Assembly: GCA_947455215.1 (NCBI GenBank)
Contig: CANGNA010000003.1
Location: 1 to 64,000, forward strand
Origin: Chitinophagaceae bacterium
GTDB lineage: Bacteria > Bacteroidota > Bacteroidia > Chitinophagales > Chitinophagaceae
Length of the DNA: 64,000 bases
Direction: 5' to 3'
Position numbers and translations under genes: made by a program. Of this stretch, positions 28,574 to 37,764 are shown one piece after another. Within the stretch, counting starts at the first letter, position 1; every line of letters begins with the position of its first letter. A model generated the notes under the pieces. The model was not told the DNA's origin and searched no databases. It worked only from the letters and a program-made list of their open reading frames with translations.

Positions 28574-29773
28574 ATGCGCATCACTACTTTACTATGCTTC
28601 TGCATCGGCCTTTTATCTATCCAAAGCTTCGCTCAGATAGCAGAGCGAGAATACATAGACCCCGAGGGTAAGATCGTTAACTTCCGCACCCTCAACTGGG
28701 CCGACTTTGTAGGCAAGGTGCACGACGATGAACCATACACTGGTGCCGCTGTGCGGCCCGCTATATACATGCATGTAGATAGTTTCGAGGAGCTGCCCAA
28801 TAACCGGTTTACCTGCCGCTTTACGGTAAAGTGTGCCTTCCAGAGTGTGGCCTGGGCCAGGGAGAGTGTGAGGAAAGATCGCTCTTATTTTTACCTGAAC
28901 CACGAGCAGGAGCACTACGATATTGCCCTTACCTATGCCAACATGCTGAAGGTAAAACTGAACAGCCGCGACTATGGTGATAACGACTACCAGAAGGTGA
29001 TACATGGCATATACACCGACATGATGGACAAGTACTTTGCCACGCAGGATGCCTATGACAGCCAGAGCAATCACAGCCTGGTAAAAGAGATGCAGACCCT
29101 ATGGGATATGCGCATCAAAAAGTGCCTGGAGAACAACACCGATGAATATTACAATAGCCCGCTCGATGTGGTGAAGTCGGTACACTACCTGGTACAAAAT
29201 GTAAAGCGCCTGCCCAACGAGCCCGTGAAGCAGTTCCTTACCCGCTGTAGGCCCATATACAGCGAGTTTACCGAAGAGCTGGGCAACAAGGTAGTAGAGA
29301 CCAAAGAATGGTCGACCGAGAAGGCTGTTGTGGCCTTCTATAGCCAGCAATACCAGAAGCAGGAAGAAGACCAACCCGCGGTGGCCTGCACACGCCTGCT
29401 GGGCGATATCTTCTTTACTAAAGACAAGATAAGCTATAAGCGGGCGCTGATAGACAGTTTCACTAACGACGACGTGCCGACAAGCGTTGTGGCGGTGTTC
29501 TTTGCCAATGCCGATAGCGACGCCAATAAAGAGCTGATAGTGATCACCAGTGGCGAGTTCAAAACCAAGGCTATCAATGGTAAGAAGTACAAAGTAAGTG
29601 TGTACGATAACATCACGCCCAACGTATTCCCGGCAAGGCTTAAGCGCCTGGATGATGTAATGGCCAAACTGGAAAGTGGGGTAGAAGGCTACACTGATAG
29701 CAAGCCCACCAAAGCAAAGTATAAGACCCAGAAAGATGTAGAGGATGCATTGAAAAAGATGGGTTTTAATTAG
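28574..29773 (+). CDS. Secreted hypothetical protein with HEQEHYD motif
   Basis: Signal peptide; FYLNHEQEHYDIALTYANML resembles the DUF922-type HExxH-like motif. Confidence 0.6.
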   Translation: MRITTLLCFCIGLLSIQSFAQIAEREYIDPEGKIVNFRTLNWADFVGKVHDDEPYTGAAVRPAIYMHVDSFEELPNNRFTCRFTVKCAFQSVAWARESVRKDRSYFYLNHEQEHYDIALTYANMLKVKLNSRDYGDNDYQKVIHGIYTDMMDKYFATQDAYDSQSNHSLVKEMQTLWDMRIKKCLENNTDEYYNSPLDVVKSVHYLVQNVKRLPNEPVKQFLTRCRPIYSEFTEELGNKVVETKEWSTEKAVVAFYSQQYQKQEEDQPAVACTRLLGDIFFTKDKISYKRALIDSFTNDDVPTSVVAVFFANADSDANKELIVITSGEFKTKAINGKKYKVSVYDNITPNVFPARLKRLDDVMAKLESGVEGYTDSKPTKAKYKTQKDVEDALKKMGFN

Positions 29774-29776
29774 CCA

Positions 29777-30532
29777 TTATTCCGTCTCTTCTGCCCCGGC
29801 TTGTTGTTCCCTGCGCTGCTTGCGTTCGTGGAAAGAACCAAATAGTTTAGACACCAGGAACACAATGCTGGTAACAACCCCCAGTACCTTTATTTCCCAG
29901 CCAAACGTAGCTGCCGGGAACATCATCTTCAGCACCGGGAACCCCACGAATACATAGATAGCGATGATGGCGAAGACAGAGGTATACAGCCGCAGCGATA
30001 CCTGTTTCTTTTCTTCGTCGCTAAGCGGCTGGGCCGTCTTCTTCTCGTAGCCTTCCGGTACCCATGGTGCCGGGTTGCGTTCCTGGTACAGTTCTATGGC
30101 TTCGCGGATATCGCGGCCCATCTGTTCCAGGTCTTCGTGGCGCGGGGTGTACCAGTTGAACTGTTTGTAGGAAAATTCCCTGCCCGAGTTCAGGAACAGC
30201 GTGTATTCTTTGGCTATTCGGCTGGTCATAAAGCCATCCTCGGCTACATCACTGAAGCGTATCTCCGTGTCTTCCCGCTTATCAAAGATGTTCTGTTGTA
30301 TCCACCTCAGTCGTATGCGGTCATTGAGCAATTCGGTCTCTACCATGGCCAGCGAGAACAGCCGCATCAGGTAGTACGATAAGCCTACGACAACAGCCAG
30401 GTACACGGCCAGCACCACCCACACACTGTACAGCCCGGTAAGCGAGAACACGAGCACCATGCCAATAAAGGCAATGATGACAAACGACAGCAGGCGCAGC
30501 AAAGGATCAGATACAGTAGTCCGGTACGTCAT
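29777..30532 (-). CDS. Hypothetical membrane protein
   Basis: Four predicted TM segments, intact ORF. Confidence 0.6.
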   Translation of the reverse strand: MTYRTTVSDPLLRLLSFVIIAFIGMVLVFSLTGLYSVWVVLAVYLAVVVGLSYYLMRLFSLAMVETELLNDRIRLRWIQQNIFDKREDTEIRFSDVAEDGFMTSRIAKEYTLFLNSGREFSYKQFNWYTPRHEDLEQMGRDIREAIELYQERNPAPWVPEGYEKKTAQPLSDEEKKQVSLRLYTSVFAIIAIYVFVGFPVLKMMFPAATFGWEIKVLGVVTSIVFLVSKLFGSFHERKQRREQQAGAEETE

Positions 30533-30580
30533 ACAAAAGGCATGTAAAGTTAACGGATTTGCATAAAAGCTATTCCGTGG

Positions 30581-31825
30581 TTATGGTCGCAGGCTGCCCT
30601 CCATTTTAGACACTGCAACTGTAGCCACGCTATTACCTACCACGTTCATGGCGGCGCGGCCCATATCCAGCAGCGGGTCTATGCCCAGCAGCAGCGCCAG
30701 GCCGGCTTCCGGTATCTTAAAGGTGGCCAGGGTGCCCGCTATCACCACCAGCGATGCACGGGGGATGCCCGCAATACCCTTGCTGGTGAGCATAAGCACC
30801 AACAACATACTTACCTGTGTGCCAAAATCGAGGTGGATGCCGTAGGTCTGTGCTATGAACAGGGAGGCGAAGGTCATGTACATCATAGACCCGTCGAGGT
30901 TGAAGGAGTAGCCCAGTGGCAGTACAAAGCTTACTATCTTTTCGTCGCAGCCAAAGCGGTCCAGCTCCAGCATCAGCTTGGGGAATGCAGCCTCGCTGCT
31001 ACTGGTAGAGAAGGCTATGAGCACAGGCTCTTTTATATGCTTTAGCATACTAGCTATCCTGTTCTTTACAAACACATAGCCCGCCAGCAGCAGCACCGCC
31101 AGCAGTATTAACAGCCCGAGGTAAAACTCACCGATGAACCTGGAGAACGTACCCAGCACGCCCAGGCCTTGTTTTGCTATCACGTTAGTCATAGCGCCGA
31201 ACACGGCTATAGGCGCCAGGTTCATGATGTATCCGGTCATCTTCAGGATGATGTGCGCGGCACTGTCCATGAACTTGATCACTATATCGGCCTTTTCGCC
31301 TACGCCGGCCGCAGCCACGCCAAAGAACAAAGAGAACACCACTACCTGCAGTATCTCGTTCTTGGCCATAGACTCTATAACACTGGTAGGGAAGATGTGG
31401 TACACAAAATCTTTCAGGTTGAGCGATGCGGTGGCTATGGTGCCGGGCAGCGCATCGGGGCGTGGCAGGTTCATGCCTTCGCCGGGACGGAAGAAATTGA
31501 CCAGTATCATCCCCAGCACCAGGCTTACCAGCGACCCGCAGATGAACCACAGCATGGTCTTACCGCCAACCCTGCCCACCGACTTTATATCACCCTGCTT
31601 GGCCACACCCACCACCAGGGTAGTGAACACCAGCGGCGACACGATCATTTTGATCAGGCGCAGGAACACATCTGCAGCCAGCGAAAATGGTTCCAGCACT
31701 TTATCTGGGGCGGCGGAAATGCTCTTATTGGCAAAGCCTGTATTAAGCAGGTAGCCGGCAATAATGCCTAACGCCATGGCCACCAGTATATATATGGTGA
31801 ACCTGTTATTTTTTGTTGCGGTCAT
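30581..31825 (-). CDS. Dicarboxylate/amino acid:cation symporter
   Basis: SSSEAAFPKLMLELDRFGCDEKIVSFVLPLGYSFNLDGSMMYMT; MGRAAMNVVGNSVATVAVSKMEG. Confidence 0.96.
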   Translation of the reverse strand: MTATKNNRFTIYILVAMALGIIAGYLLNTGFANKSISAAPDKVLEPFSLAADVFLRLIKMIVSPLVFTTLVVGVAKQGDIKSVGRVGGKTMLWFICGSLVSLVLGMILVNFFRPGEGMNLPRPDALPGTIATASLNLKDFVYHIFPTSVIESMAKNEILQVVVFSLFFGVAAAGVGEKADIVIKFMDSAAHIILKMTGYIMNLAPIAVFGAMTNVIAKQGLGVLGTFSRFIGEFYLGLLILLAVLLLAGYVFVKNRIASMLKHIKEPVLIAFSTSSSEAAFPKLMLELDRFGCDEKIVSFVLPLGYSFNLDGSMMYMTFASLFIAQTYGIHLDFGTQVSMLLVLMLTSKGIAGIPRASLVVIAGTLATFKIPEAGLALLLGIDPLLDMGRAAMNVVGNSVATVAVSKMEGSLRP

Positions 31826-31882
31826 TGGTGTGCAAAATACTTAATAAAAAGACATGGTATATAGGCGTGTGCTTTGCCTGAG

Positions 31883-31914
31883 CCTCACCCCAGCCCTCTC
31901 CAATGGAGAGGGAG
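31883..31914. repeat. CCTCACCCC-AGCCCTCTCC-GGAGAGGGAG interspersed repeat
   Basis: Reverse-complement match to 50411..50442. Confidence 0.7.
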
Positions 31915-31968
31915 TTTGATGTCCGCGCTGTAGCGCGTTTTTTTAGCAGTGGCCATCTCTGCCGAAAA

Positions 31969-32133
31969 CTATTTTTTGCAATTGCCGGCAGAAACTACTT
32001 TAAGTAACCGTTCTACGCTATTGATCTCAAAGCAATTAAAAATATAAGGGAAATTTTCATTTCTGCCGATGTGGCAATTTGCGCAGTTTTTTCTGCCGGT
32101 TAGCTGTTGGGGTTTTGTGTCTGTTTTTGTCAT
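31969..32133 (-). CDS. Possible 54-aa Cys-rich microprotein with CANCH motif
   Basis: MTKTDTKPQQLTGRKNCANCHIGRNENFPYIFNCFEINSVERLLKVVSAGNCKK; below the ORF-track cutoff. Confidence 0.4.
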   Translation of the reverse strand: MTKTDTKPQQLTGRKNCANCHIGRNENFPYIFNCFEINSVERLLKVVSAGNCKK

Positions 32134-32195
32134 TTTAGAAGGGTTTTAGGTGGTGTAAAGGTACGACGCGGAGATAGGGGTTTCCAAATAAAAGT

Positions 32196-32227
32196 TTAAA
32201 TGGCTCAATTGCATAATGGCTCAATGC
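32196..32227. repeat. AATGGCTCAAT degenerate repeat, locus 1
   Basis: TTAAATGGCTCAATTGCATAATGGCTCAATGC; related to 35326..35370. Confidence 0.6.
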
Positions 32228-32276
32228 TTGCCCACTTGGATGCGCTACATAAGTTCACTTTAACTGGTCATTGCGA

Positions 32277-32298
32277 CCCTGCCTGCCGGCAGGCAGGG
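32277..32298. repeat. Perfect 22-nt palindrome CCCTGCCTGCCGGCAGGCAGGG
   Basis: Self-complementary; embedded between TCATTGCGA and GGAAGCAA repeat words. Confidence 0.7.
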
Positions 32299-32412
32299 AA
32301 GGAAGCAACCTTGAAAGCTGGAGGGCAAGTTGCTTTAGGTCCCCGTAGTTAGCGCCCCGCCAACTATGGCTGAGGATGTCTGCGCAGCCCCTAATGGTTT
32401 AATGTCCAACAA

Positions 32413-32718
32413 TTAAAACTCAAGGTCATTCATGCTGGCATGCTTTACACGCACGATTATGATATATTCTTCTGTTACCTGATAGGAGATCATATATCTG
32501 TGTAAAATTAATGCTCTAAACGTGCCGTCGTTTTTCAGCCGATGTTTATCGAGGGGGTACCTGGTTGGTTGAGTCTCCAACTGACGTGTAGCTGCAACGA
32601 TATCCTTTGTTACTTTTTCTGCTGCTTGAACAGAATCGTTTTTTATAAAATCGTGTATTTGTTTTAGTTGAGCGCGCGCTGATGATGACCAGATGATCTT
32701 CTTAGGCGTGTTTACCAT
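32413..32718 (-). CDS. RelE/ParE-superfamily toxin
   Basis: IIWSSSARAQLKQIHDFIKNDSVQAAEKVTKDIVAATRQLETQPTRYP; overlaps the upstream small gene by 7 nt. Confidence 0.88.
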   Translation of the reverse strand: MVNTPKKIIWSSSARAQLKQIHDFIKNDSVQAAEKVTKDIVAATRQLETQPTRYPLDKHRLKNDGTFRALILHRYMISYQVTEEYIIIVRVKHASMNDLEF

Positions 32719-32936
32719 TTGGTTATCTCTTTTTCAAGATCATCCTGACTGATATACTTGCCGGCTTTTACTTCTGCGATAGACAGGTCAATGTCTTTAT
32801 TGTACTGTGCTATGTCAAAGGCTGTTTCTTTCCTGATACTCAGGAAAGATTTAATTACTCCTAAAAGAGATTTTTTCTCCTCGTTCCCGAGCAGAGGTAA
32901 ATACTTTTGTATCTCTATGTCTACTGACTTTGCCAT
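32712..32936 (-). CDS. Cognate type II antitoxin
   Basis: MAKSVDIEIQKYLPLLGNEEKKSLLGVIKSFLSIRK...: small acidic protein immediately upstream of the toxin. Confidence 0.8.
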   Translation of the reverse strand: MAKSVDIEIQKYLPLLGNEEKKSLLGVIKSFLSIRKETAFDIAQYNKDIDLSIAEVKAGKYISQDDLEKEITKW

Positions 32937-33008
32937 GGCGCAGATATAATAGCAAATTTAAGCAATTTTGATCAACATTGTCGATTTGGAAAATCGGTTT
33001 AGCTGCTC

Positions 33009-33099
33009 GCGAGATTGCTTCGTTCCTCGCAAAGACTCATGTTTTTTGATACAAAAACGATAGGTCCCGATGAGAGATTGCTTCGTTCCTCGCCATGAC
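33009..33099. repeat. Two copies of GAGATTGCTTCGTTCCTCGC
   Basis: 33009-33036 GCGAGATTGCTTCGTTCCTCGCAAAGAC and 33073-33099 GAGATTGCTTCGTTCCTCGCCATGACC. Confidence 0.75.
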
Positions 33100-33132
33100 C
33101 GGCATGGGTGTAACCGAGTTGGCATCTACTTT

Positions 33133-33181
33133 CCCAAAACGAATACGTCCCGTGGCCGTTGGTCAGAAGACACAACTGCGG
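33133..33181 (+). repeat. 49-nt repeat CCCAAAACGAATACGTCCCGTGGCCGTTGGTCAGAAGACACAACTGCGG
   Basis: 47 of 49 positions match the reverse complement of 55204..55252. Confidence 0.85.
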
Positions 33182-33308
33182 TGGTTGTTGGGTTCTACTT
33201 GTTCATGCTCATCAATCCACATACAGGTCCCACTACCGCACCTGTCGTAGCTGGAAGCTACGGCAAACGATGTAGGTGTGCAATGATACTGGCTCTGTCT
33301 CCGGCAGG

Positions 33309-34331
33309 CTATTCATGAACGGTCAACTCTTCCATTATTTCTTTCTTGTCTTTTTTAGTGATGTTTATTGTTTTTTTGAGCGCCAAGAATATGGGGGCCG
33401 GATGTCTGGAGATACCCTTGTAGATGGCTCTGCAAATATCCCAATGTTTCCGAGACTCTTTTACGGACATAATCTTTGTAAAGATATCGACAGTGTTTTG
33501 TGTCGGATAAGCCGCAAGAGCTCCATAGAGTATTTCAGTATATGCGTAATAGCCGTCCGTGGATCGCTTATAATGAAGTTCAGCTTTTCGCTGAAGAAAT
33601 GGATAAAACGATTGGTGAGGAAATCGTTCGGCTGCAAGCATTGCATACTTACCGGCAGTACTATCGCTGAATAGTTTTTGCAGCAACACCAGGTCGTCCG
33701 GCTGCTGATAACTTGCCAATACCACCAAAACCGGTGGATAATATCTTGCTGCAGCAATTCGCTTTATCCATTCGTACTGTTGCGGGCCGGGCTTCATTCT
33801 TACCACCAAATTGTCTTTTTGCAGCATGGTGATCGAAGTATCCGCCAACAGTATGCTATCAATAAAGTTGAACTCAGCCTGATTTAAGGTTCTCTCACCT
33901 GCCAATTGATTTCCAGGTTCTAACGCACGGAGCATGTAAGCGGCTACAGGATCTTCCATAAAAAAACAACCTGCAATCCATTCAACGGTATCATTATCTT
34001 TAAGATGTTTTACCAATACAGGCATTATATTGTAGTCCCTCCGCATTCTCAACGCATCGAAAGCGTAGCACCTTACTACAGCATTGTTATGATCGGTTAG
34101 TTGTTCCAGTTCGCGCGTTGTTGCTATCTTCTTTAACCGTTCAAATCTTTCCCATTGTGCGGTTCGCTCTCCACCGTACCCCACAGCGCTGCCGTTAAGT
34201 GCATTGTAGGCAACCATACTATCGGTTAAAGCTTGCACTGCTGGCTTTAACAGCGGGTTGTTGTTGCCAGTTTGCGACCACACGTTGGTGGTGTATGGAA
34301 AGAGCAATAACAGTAGTAACAGGTGTTTCAT
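33309..34331 (-). CDS. Secreted HEAT-like hypothetical protein
   Basis: Signal peptide; helical repeats (ELEQLTDHNNAVVRCYAFDALRMRRDYNIMPVLVKHLKD). Confidence 0.6.
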   Translation of the reverse strand: MKHLLLLLLLFPYTTNVWSQTGNNNPLLKPAVQALTDSMVAYNALNGSAVGYGGERTAQWERFERLKKIATTRELEQLTDHNNAVVRCYAFDALRMRRDYNIMPVLVKHLKDNDTVEWIAGCFFMEDPVAAYMLRALEPGNQLAGERTLNQAEFNFIDSILLADTSITMLQKDNLVVRMKPGPQQYEWIKRIAAARYYPPVLVVLASYQQPDDLVLLQKLFSDSTAGKYAMLAAERFPHQSFYPFLQRKAELHYKRSTDGYYAYTEILYGALAAYPTQNTVDIFTKIMSVKESRKHWDICRAIYKGISRHPAPIFLALKKTINITKKDKKEIMEELTVHE

Positions 34332-34490
34332 GACTATTTTTATAAAACTAAGTTAGTGCGAAAATTTGATGCAATAAAAGCCTGGTTATGTAACATGGCT
34401 TAAGCAACTACATTATCCAAGGGTTTGCCGTGACTTGTAGCTACAGCATTAACGGACCAGTTTCGTCCAGCATATCAATTCGCTCAACGC

Positions 34491-35309
34491 TTAGTTCACA
34501 TACAAATCCTTCTGCAACTTCCCGCCGGGAATGACAGCGTATTGGTCCAGGTCGGTGATGCCGGCTTGGGAGAGGACGGTCTCGTCGAGGAACAGGTTGC
34601 CGGTACACTCGCGGGAGGGCTGGCTGAGGATCCAGGCGGCGCAGTCGGCCAGTATCTGTGGTTTGCGGCTCATGTTCATCAGCATATCGCCACCCAGCAG
34701 GTTCTTTACTGCGGCTGTGGCTATGGTGGTCACCGGCCACAGCGAGTTGGCGGCTATCCCGTCTTTTTTAAACTCCGCAGCCCAGCCCAGGCTCATCATG
34801 CTCATATTGTACTTGCTGAGCGTATAGGCTATGTATGGCCCCATCCACTTAGGCGCCAGGTCTACCGGCGGAGATAAGGTAAGGATGTGCGGATTAGTTG
34901 ATTTTTTAAGAAAGGGTATACAGTGCTTGGTGACCAGGAAGGTGCCGCGCACGTTGATGTCATGTATCAGGTCGAAGCGCTTGGTCTCCATCTGCTCTGT
35001 GCCTGCCAGCATGATGGCCGAGGCATTGTTCACCAGTATGTCTATGCCGCCCAGTATGGTTATGGTTTGCTGCACGGCGGCTATTATCTGCTCTTCGTCG
35101 CGTATGTCGCACTGTATGGCCAGGGCGCGGCCACCGGCCTCGTTAATGCGTTTGGCTACGCTGTGTATGGTGCCACCCAGGCGCGGGTCTTCGTTTACAG
35201 ATTTGGCTACTATAGCTACGGCCGCACCTTCTGCCGCCAGCTTCATGGCTATGGCCTCACCTATACCGCGGCTGGCGCCGGTAATGAACGCAACTTTGTC
35301 TTTCAGCAT
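34491..35309 (-). CDS. SDR family oxidoreductase (HSDL2-like)
   Basis: LKDKVAFITGASRGIGEAIAMKLAAEGA; NNASAI; YTLSKYNMSMMSLGWAAEF. Confidence 0.92.
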   Translation of the reverse strand: MLKDKVAFITGASRGIGEAIAMKLAAEGAAVAIVAKSVNEDPRLGGTIHSVAKRINEAGGRALAIQCDIRDEEQIIAAVQQTITILGGIDILVNNASAIMLAGTEQMETKRFDLIHDINVRGTFLVTKHCIPFLKKSTNPHILTLSPPVDLAPKWMGPYIAYTLSKYNMSMMSLGWAAEFKKDGIAANSLWPVTTIATAAVKNLLGGDMLMNMSRKPQILADCAAWILSQPSRECTGNLFLDETVLSQAGITDLDQYAVIPGGKLQKDLYVN

Positions 35310-35325
35310 AGACTAAAGTTAATGA

Positions 35326-35370
35326 ATTTAATGGCTCAATTACTCAATGGCTCGATGGCTCAATGGGGTA
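35326..35370. repeat. AATGGCTCAAT degenerate repeat, locus 2
   Basis: TTTAATGGCTCAATTACTCAATGGCTCGATGGCTCAATGGGG. Confidence 0.65.
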
Positions 35371-35420
35371 ATGCGGTTCGTACTGGCTTTCTTTCGCTCT
35401 TTCCGATTACAGAGTCCATG

Positions 35421-35464
35421 ACCGTGCCGCACTTCGACAGGCTCAGTGTGACACTACGTAGTGG
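35421..35464. repeat. CTTCGACAGGCTCAGNGTGACAC interspersed repeat
   Basis: Shares CTTCGACAGGCTCAG-GTGACAC with 51.8 kb and 62.0 kb loci. Confidence 0.65.
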
Positions 35465-35558
35465 TCGCTGTCATTTGAAATGATTGCCAGTTCCCGAACA
35501 CCCCTCTTACGGACCCACCTATAGCTGGATATGTTATTGGTTAAATGGTTTGATCCGA

Positions 35559-36311
35559 TCACTGATCGATGCCGGTGAGGGAGAACATGTCTTTGTAGTT
35601 GTCGGCGATGAGGGTGGCGTTGGTGAAGTCGGTTACTGATGACAGGGTGGTGAAGTTGATTGCGGTAGGTGTTTTCAATAGCTCTGCCGCATCGGCTTTC
35701 AGGTGCAGTGTGGCCGGTTTGCCGGGGTTTATGGTGAGTGGTTGGGGAAATGTTATCGTCACCCGCCTGATGCTATTTGCCGGTTCTTTAAAGCCGCCAA
35801 TGTGGTACTCTATAATATGCCCCGGGCTTTTAGATGCGGGCGAGGTGCCTTCCAGCTTCAGGAACACGTAACCGGTGTTCCATGTCCAGAACATAGCATT
35901 TACAGGGTCCAGCGCGCCCGATTGCAGTCCGGTGAGGTTATCTGCACTATCTACGCCTATAATAAAGCTGATGGATGCATATTGCCCGGCTGGTGCATCT
36001 TTTAATGTTATCTGCCTGCTTGCGGGTTCCTCCTCATTCAATAAATAGTAATCGGGTAGGTCTACATCCTTTCCTGCGGTTGTGCGCAGCTTTATCTTCC
36101 CTATGTAGTATTTGAACTTGGTGATGTTGTATTGCTGACCCAGTGCATTGGTATAGGTGGCAGTATCAAGAGCCATCACTCGGGTTCCTACATAGTTGGT
36201 TACATCGAGCGTCAGTTGGCCTTTATCTGCAGGCATAGAAAAAGCCATGACAACCCACAGGGTTGTCATGGCTGTAATGGAGTAGTATATATTTCTTAAG
36301 GTGCTATTCAT
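35559..36311 (-). CDS. MbnP-like secreted protein
   Basis: LTLDVTNYVGTRVMALDTATYTNALGQQYNITKFKYYIGKIKL; FWTWNTGYVFLKLEG; start refined from 36530. Confidence 0.8.
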   Translation of the reverse strand: MNSTLRNIYYSITAMTTLWVVMAFSMPADKGQLTLDVTNYVGTRVMALDTATYTNALGQQYNITKFKYYIGKIKLRTTAGKDVDLPDYYLLNEEEPASRQITLKDAPAGQYASISFIIGVDSADNLTGLQSGALDPVNAMFWTWNTGYVFLKLEGTSPASKSPGHIIEYHIGGFKEPANSIRRVTITFPQPLTINPGKPATLHLKADAAELLKTPTAINFTTLSSVTDFTNATLIADNYKDMFSLTGIDQ

Positions 36312-36334
36312 GTAATGTTCAAAGCTAAGGCAAT

Positions 36335-37699
36335 TTATTTGGCCACTACTACCTGGTAGCTCTTGCTGTCTTTGCCATCGCTCACACGAACGATATACAT
36401 ACCGTCGTAAACGGTCTGCAGGTCCAGGTAGCATATAGTGCTGCCCTGGTATAAAGTCTGTTGCAGCACTACGCGGCCCAGCTCGTCCACCAGTTCTACT
36501 GTCCTGTTTGCCTTGCTGCCCAGCTTGCATTGCACCAGCAATATGTCTTTTGCAGGGTTGGGATATACCGATACTTCCACATTCTGCTGCGCTACATTAC
36601 TTACCTCGGTAGTGCCGGTGTAAGTGGTAACGCCTGTAGGTACGGAAGTAACGGTGGTTACCACCTTTGTGCCGTAAAAGGTAGGACCCACTACATACGG
36701 ATAGGCTGAGTTCCAAACGCTATCTACCGTAGCAAAATAGCAGTAAGTGCCTGCAGGGTACTCCGGTGTTACGCAGAAGCGGCCATTGTGTATGTCCAGG
36801 TAGTCGGGTGTTGCGGCCGAGGTAGGTATGTATTCGTAATCTTCCCTGTATTCGCCCAGCGGATGCGCTGTGCTTACGGCAGGGCCGGCGGTAACTGAAG
36901 TGCCATCGTAATAAGTAGTGCGGGTAGTGATGCTCCTGAGGTGGAAGCTGGACTTCATCCTTACGATGCCACCTGTACCATCGGCATTTTTATAACCGTA
37001 GGCACCATATATCGGGAAGCCGTCGTAAGCAAAGCCGATCAATGGGGAGTGTACCGTAGAATCGATCACATACAAGCCATCGGCCAGGTACAGGTTGCAC
37101 ACGGTAGACAGGACATTCAGGTCCATATTGAAGGCACTTGGATTCTGATGATGGTGGTAATTGGTCATAGCCGGATGTCCCTTGGCGCAGTCGAAGCCTG
37201 AACGCTCGGCACGAACGGCATCGCGGTTCCACACGCCATCGCCCATACCACCCAGCGGGCCGCCGGCATCAGCACCGGTAGATGATTTATATGATACCCC
37301 GTCGCGGTAATCGAACAACGATACGCCATTGATGAACACGCCTATCGTACCCCCGGTTGTGCTTGTAGGGGTGCCGGTATTCTGTACCGGGGTAAGCGGG
37401 AATTTATAGATGTTGTTATTATTGCCACCCTGGTTTGGGTTGCCATCCAGGTAAGGACCAATGATGTACGCAGGTATGCCGCTGCAAGATATATATACGT
37501 TGGTGGTGTTGTAGGCCACGGCCTGGCAGTTAGCAGGGTAGCTGGCATCTACAATTGGTGTAGAGCTGCCGCTTACATAGTGGCGGCCGGTAATGCCTGT
37601 TGTATTGCGTATCCAACCTGTGATAACCGGGTTGGTTTGGGCGAAAACTGACGGTGTGATGAGCATGGCCAGCGAAAGCGCGCGTAAGAGTTTTTTCAT
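36335..37699 (-). CDS. YHYH-domain protein with T9SS C-terminal domain
   Basis: AMTNYHHHQNPSAF; LIGFAYDGFPIYGAYGY; CYFATVDSVWNSAYPYVVGPTFYG; C-terminal SVYPNPAKDILLVQ...GMYIVRVSDG. Confidence 0.88.
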   Translation of the reverse strand: MKKLLRALSLAMLITPSVFAQTNPVITGWIRNTTGITGRHYVSGSSTPIVDASYPANCQAVAYNTTNVYISCSGIPAYIIGPYLDGNPNQGGNNNNIYKFPLTPVQNTGTPTSTTGGTIGVFINGVSLFDYRDGVSYKSSTGADAGGPLGGMGDGVWNRDAVRAERSGFDCAKGHPAMTNYHHHQNPSAFNMDLNVLSTVCNLYLADGLYVIDSTVHSPLIGFAYDGFPIYGAYGYKNADGTGGIVRMKSSFHLRSITTRTTYYDGTSVTAGPAVSTAHPLGEYREDYEYIPTSAATPDYLDIHNGRFCVTPEYPAGTYCYFATVDSVWNSAYPYVVGPTFYGTKVVTTVTSVPTGVTTYTGTTEVSNVAQQNVEVSVYPNPAKDILLVQCKLGSKANRTVELVDELGRVVLQQTLYQGSTICYLDLQTVYDGMYIVRVSDGKDSKSYQVVVAK

Positions 37700-37764
37700 A
37701 TCAGTTATTTTGGTTGTTATATATAAGACGTCGTTGTTATTTTATTCCTTCGGTGTATTGTCAA

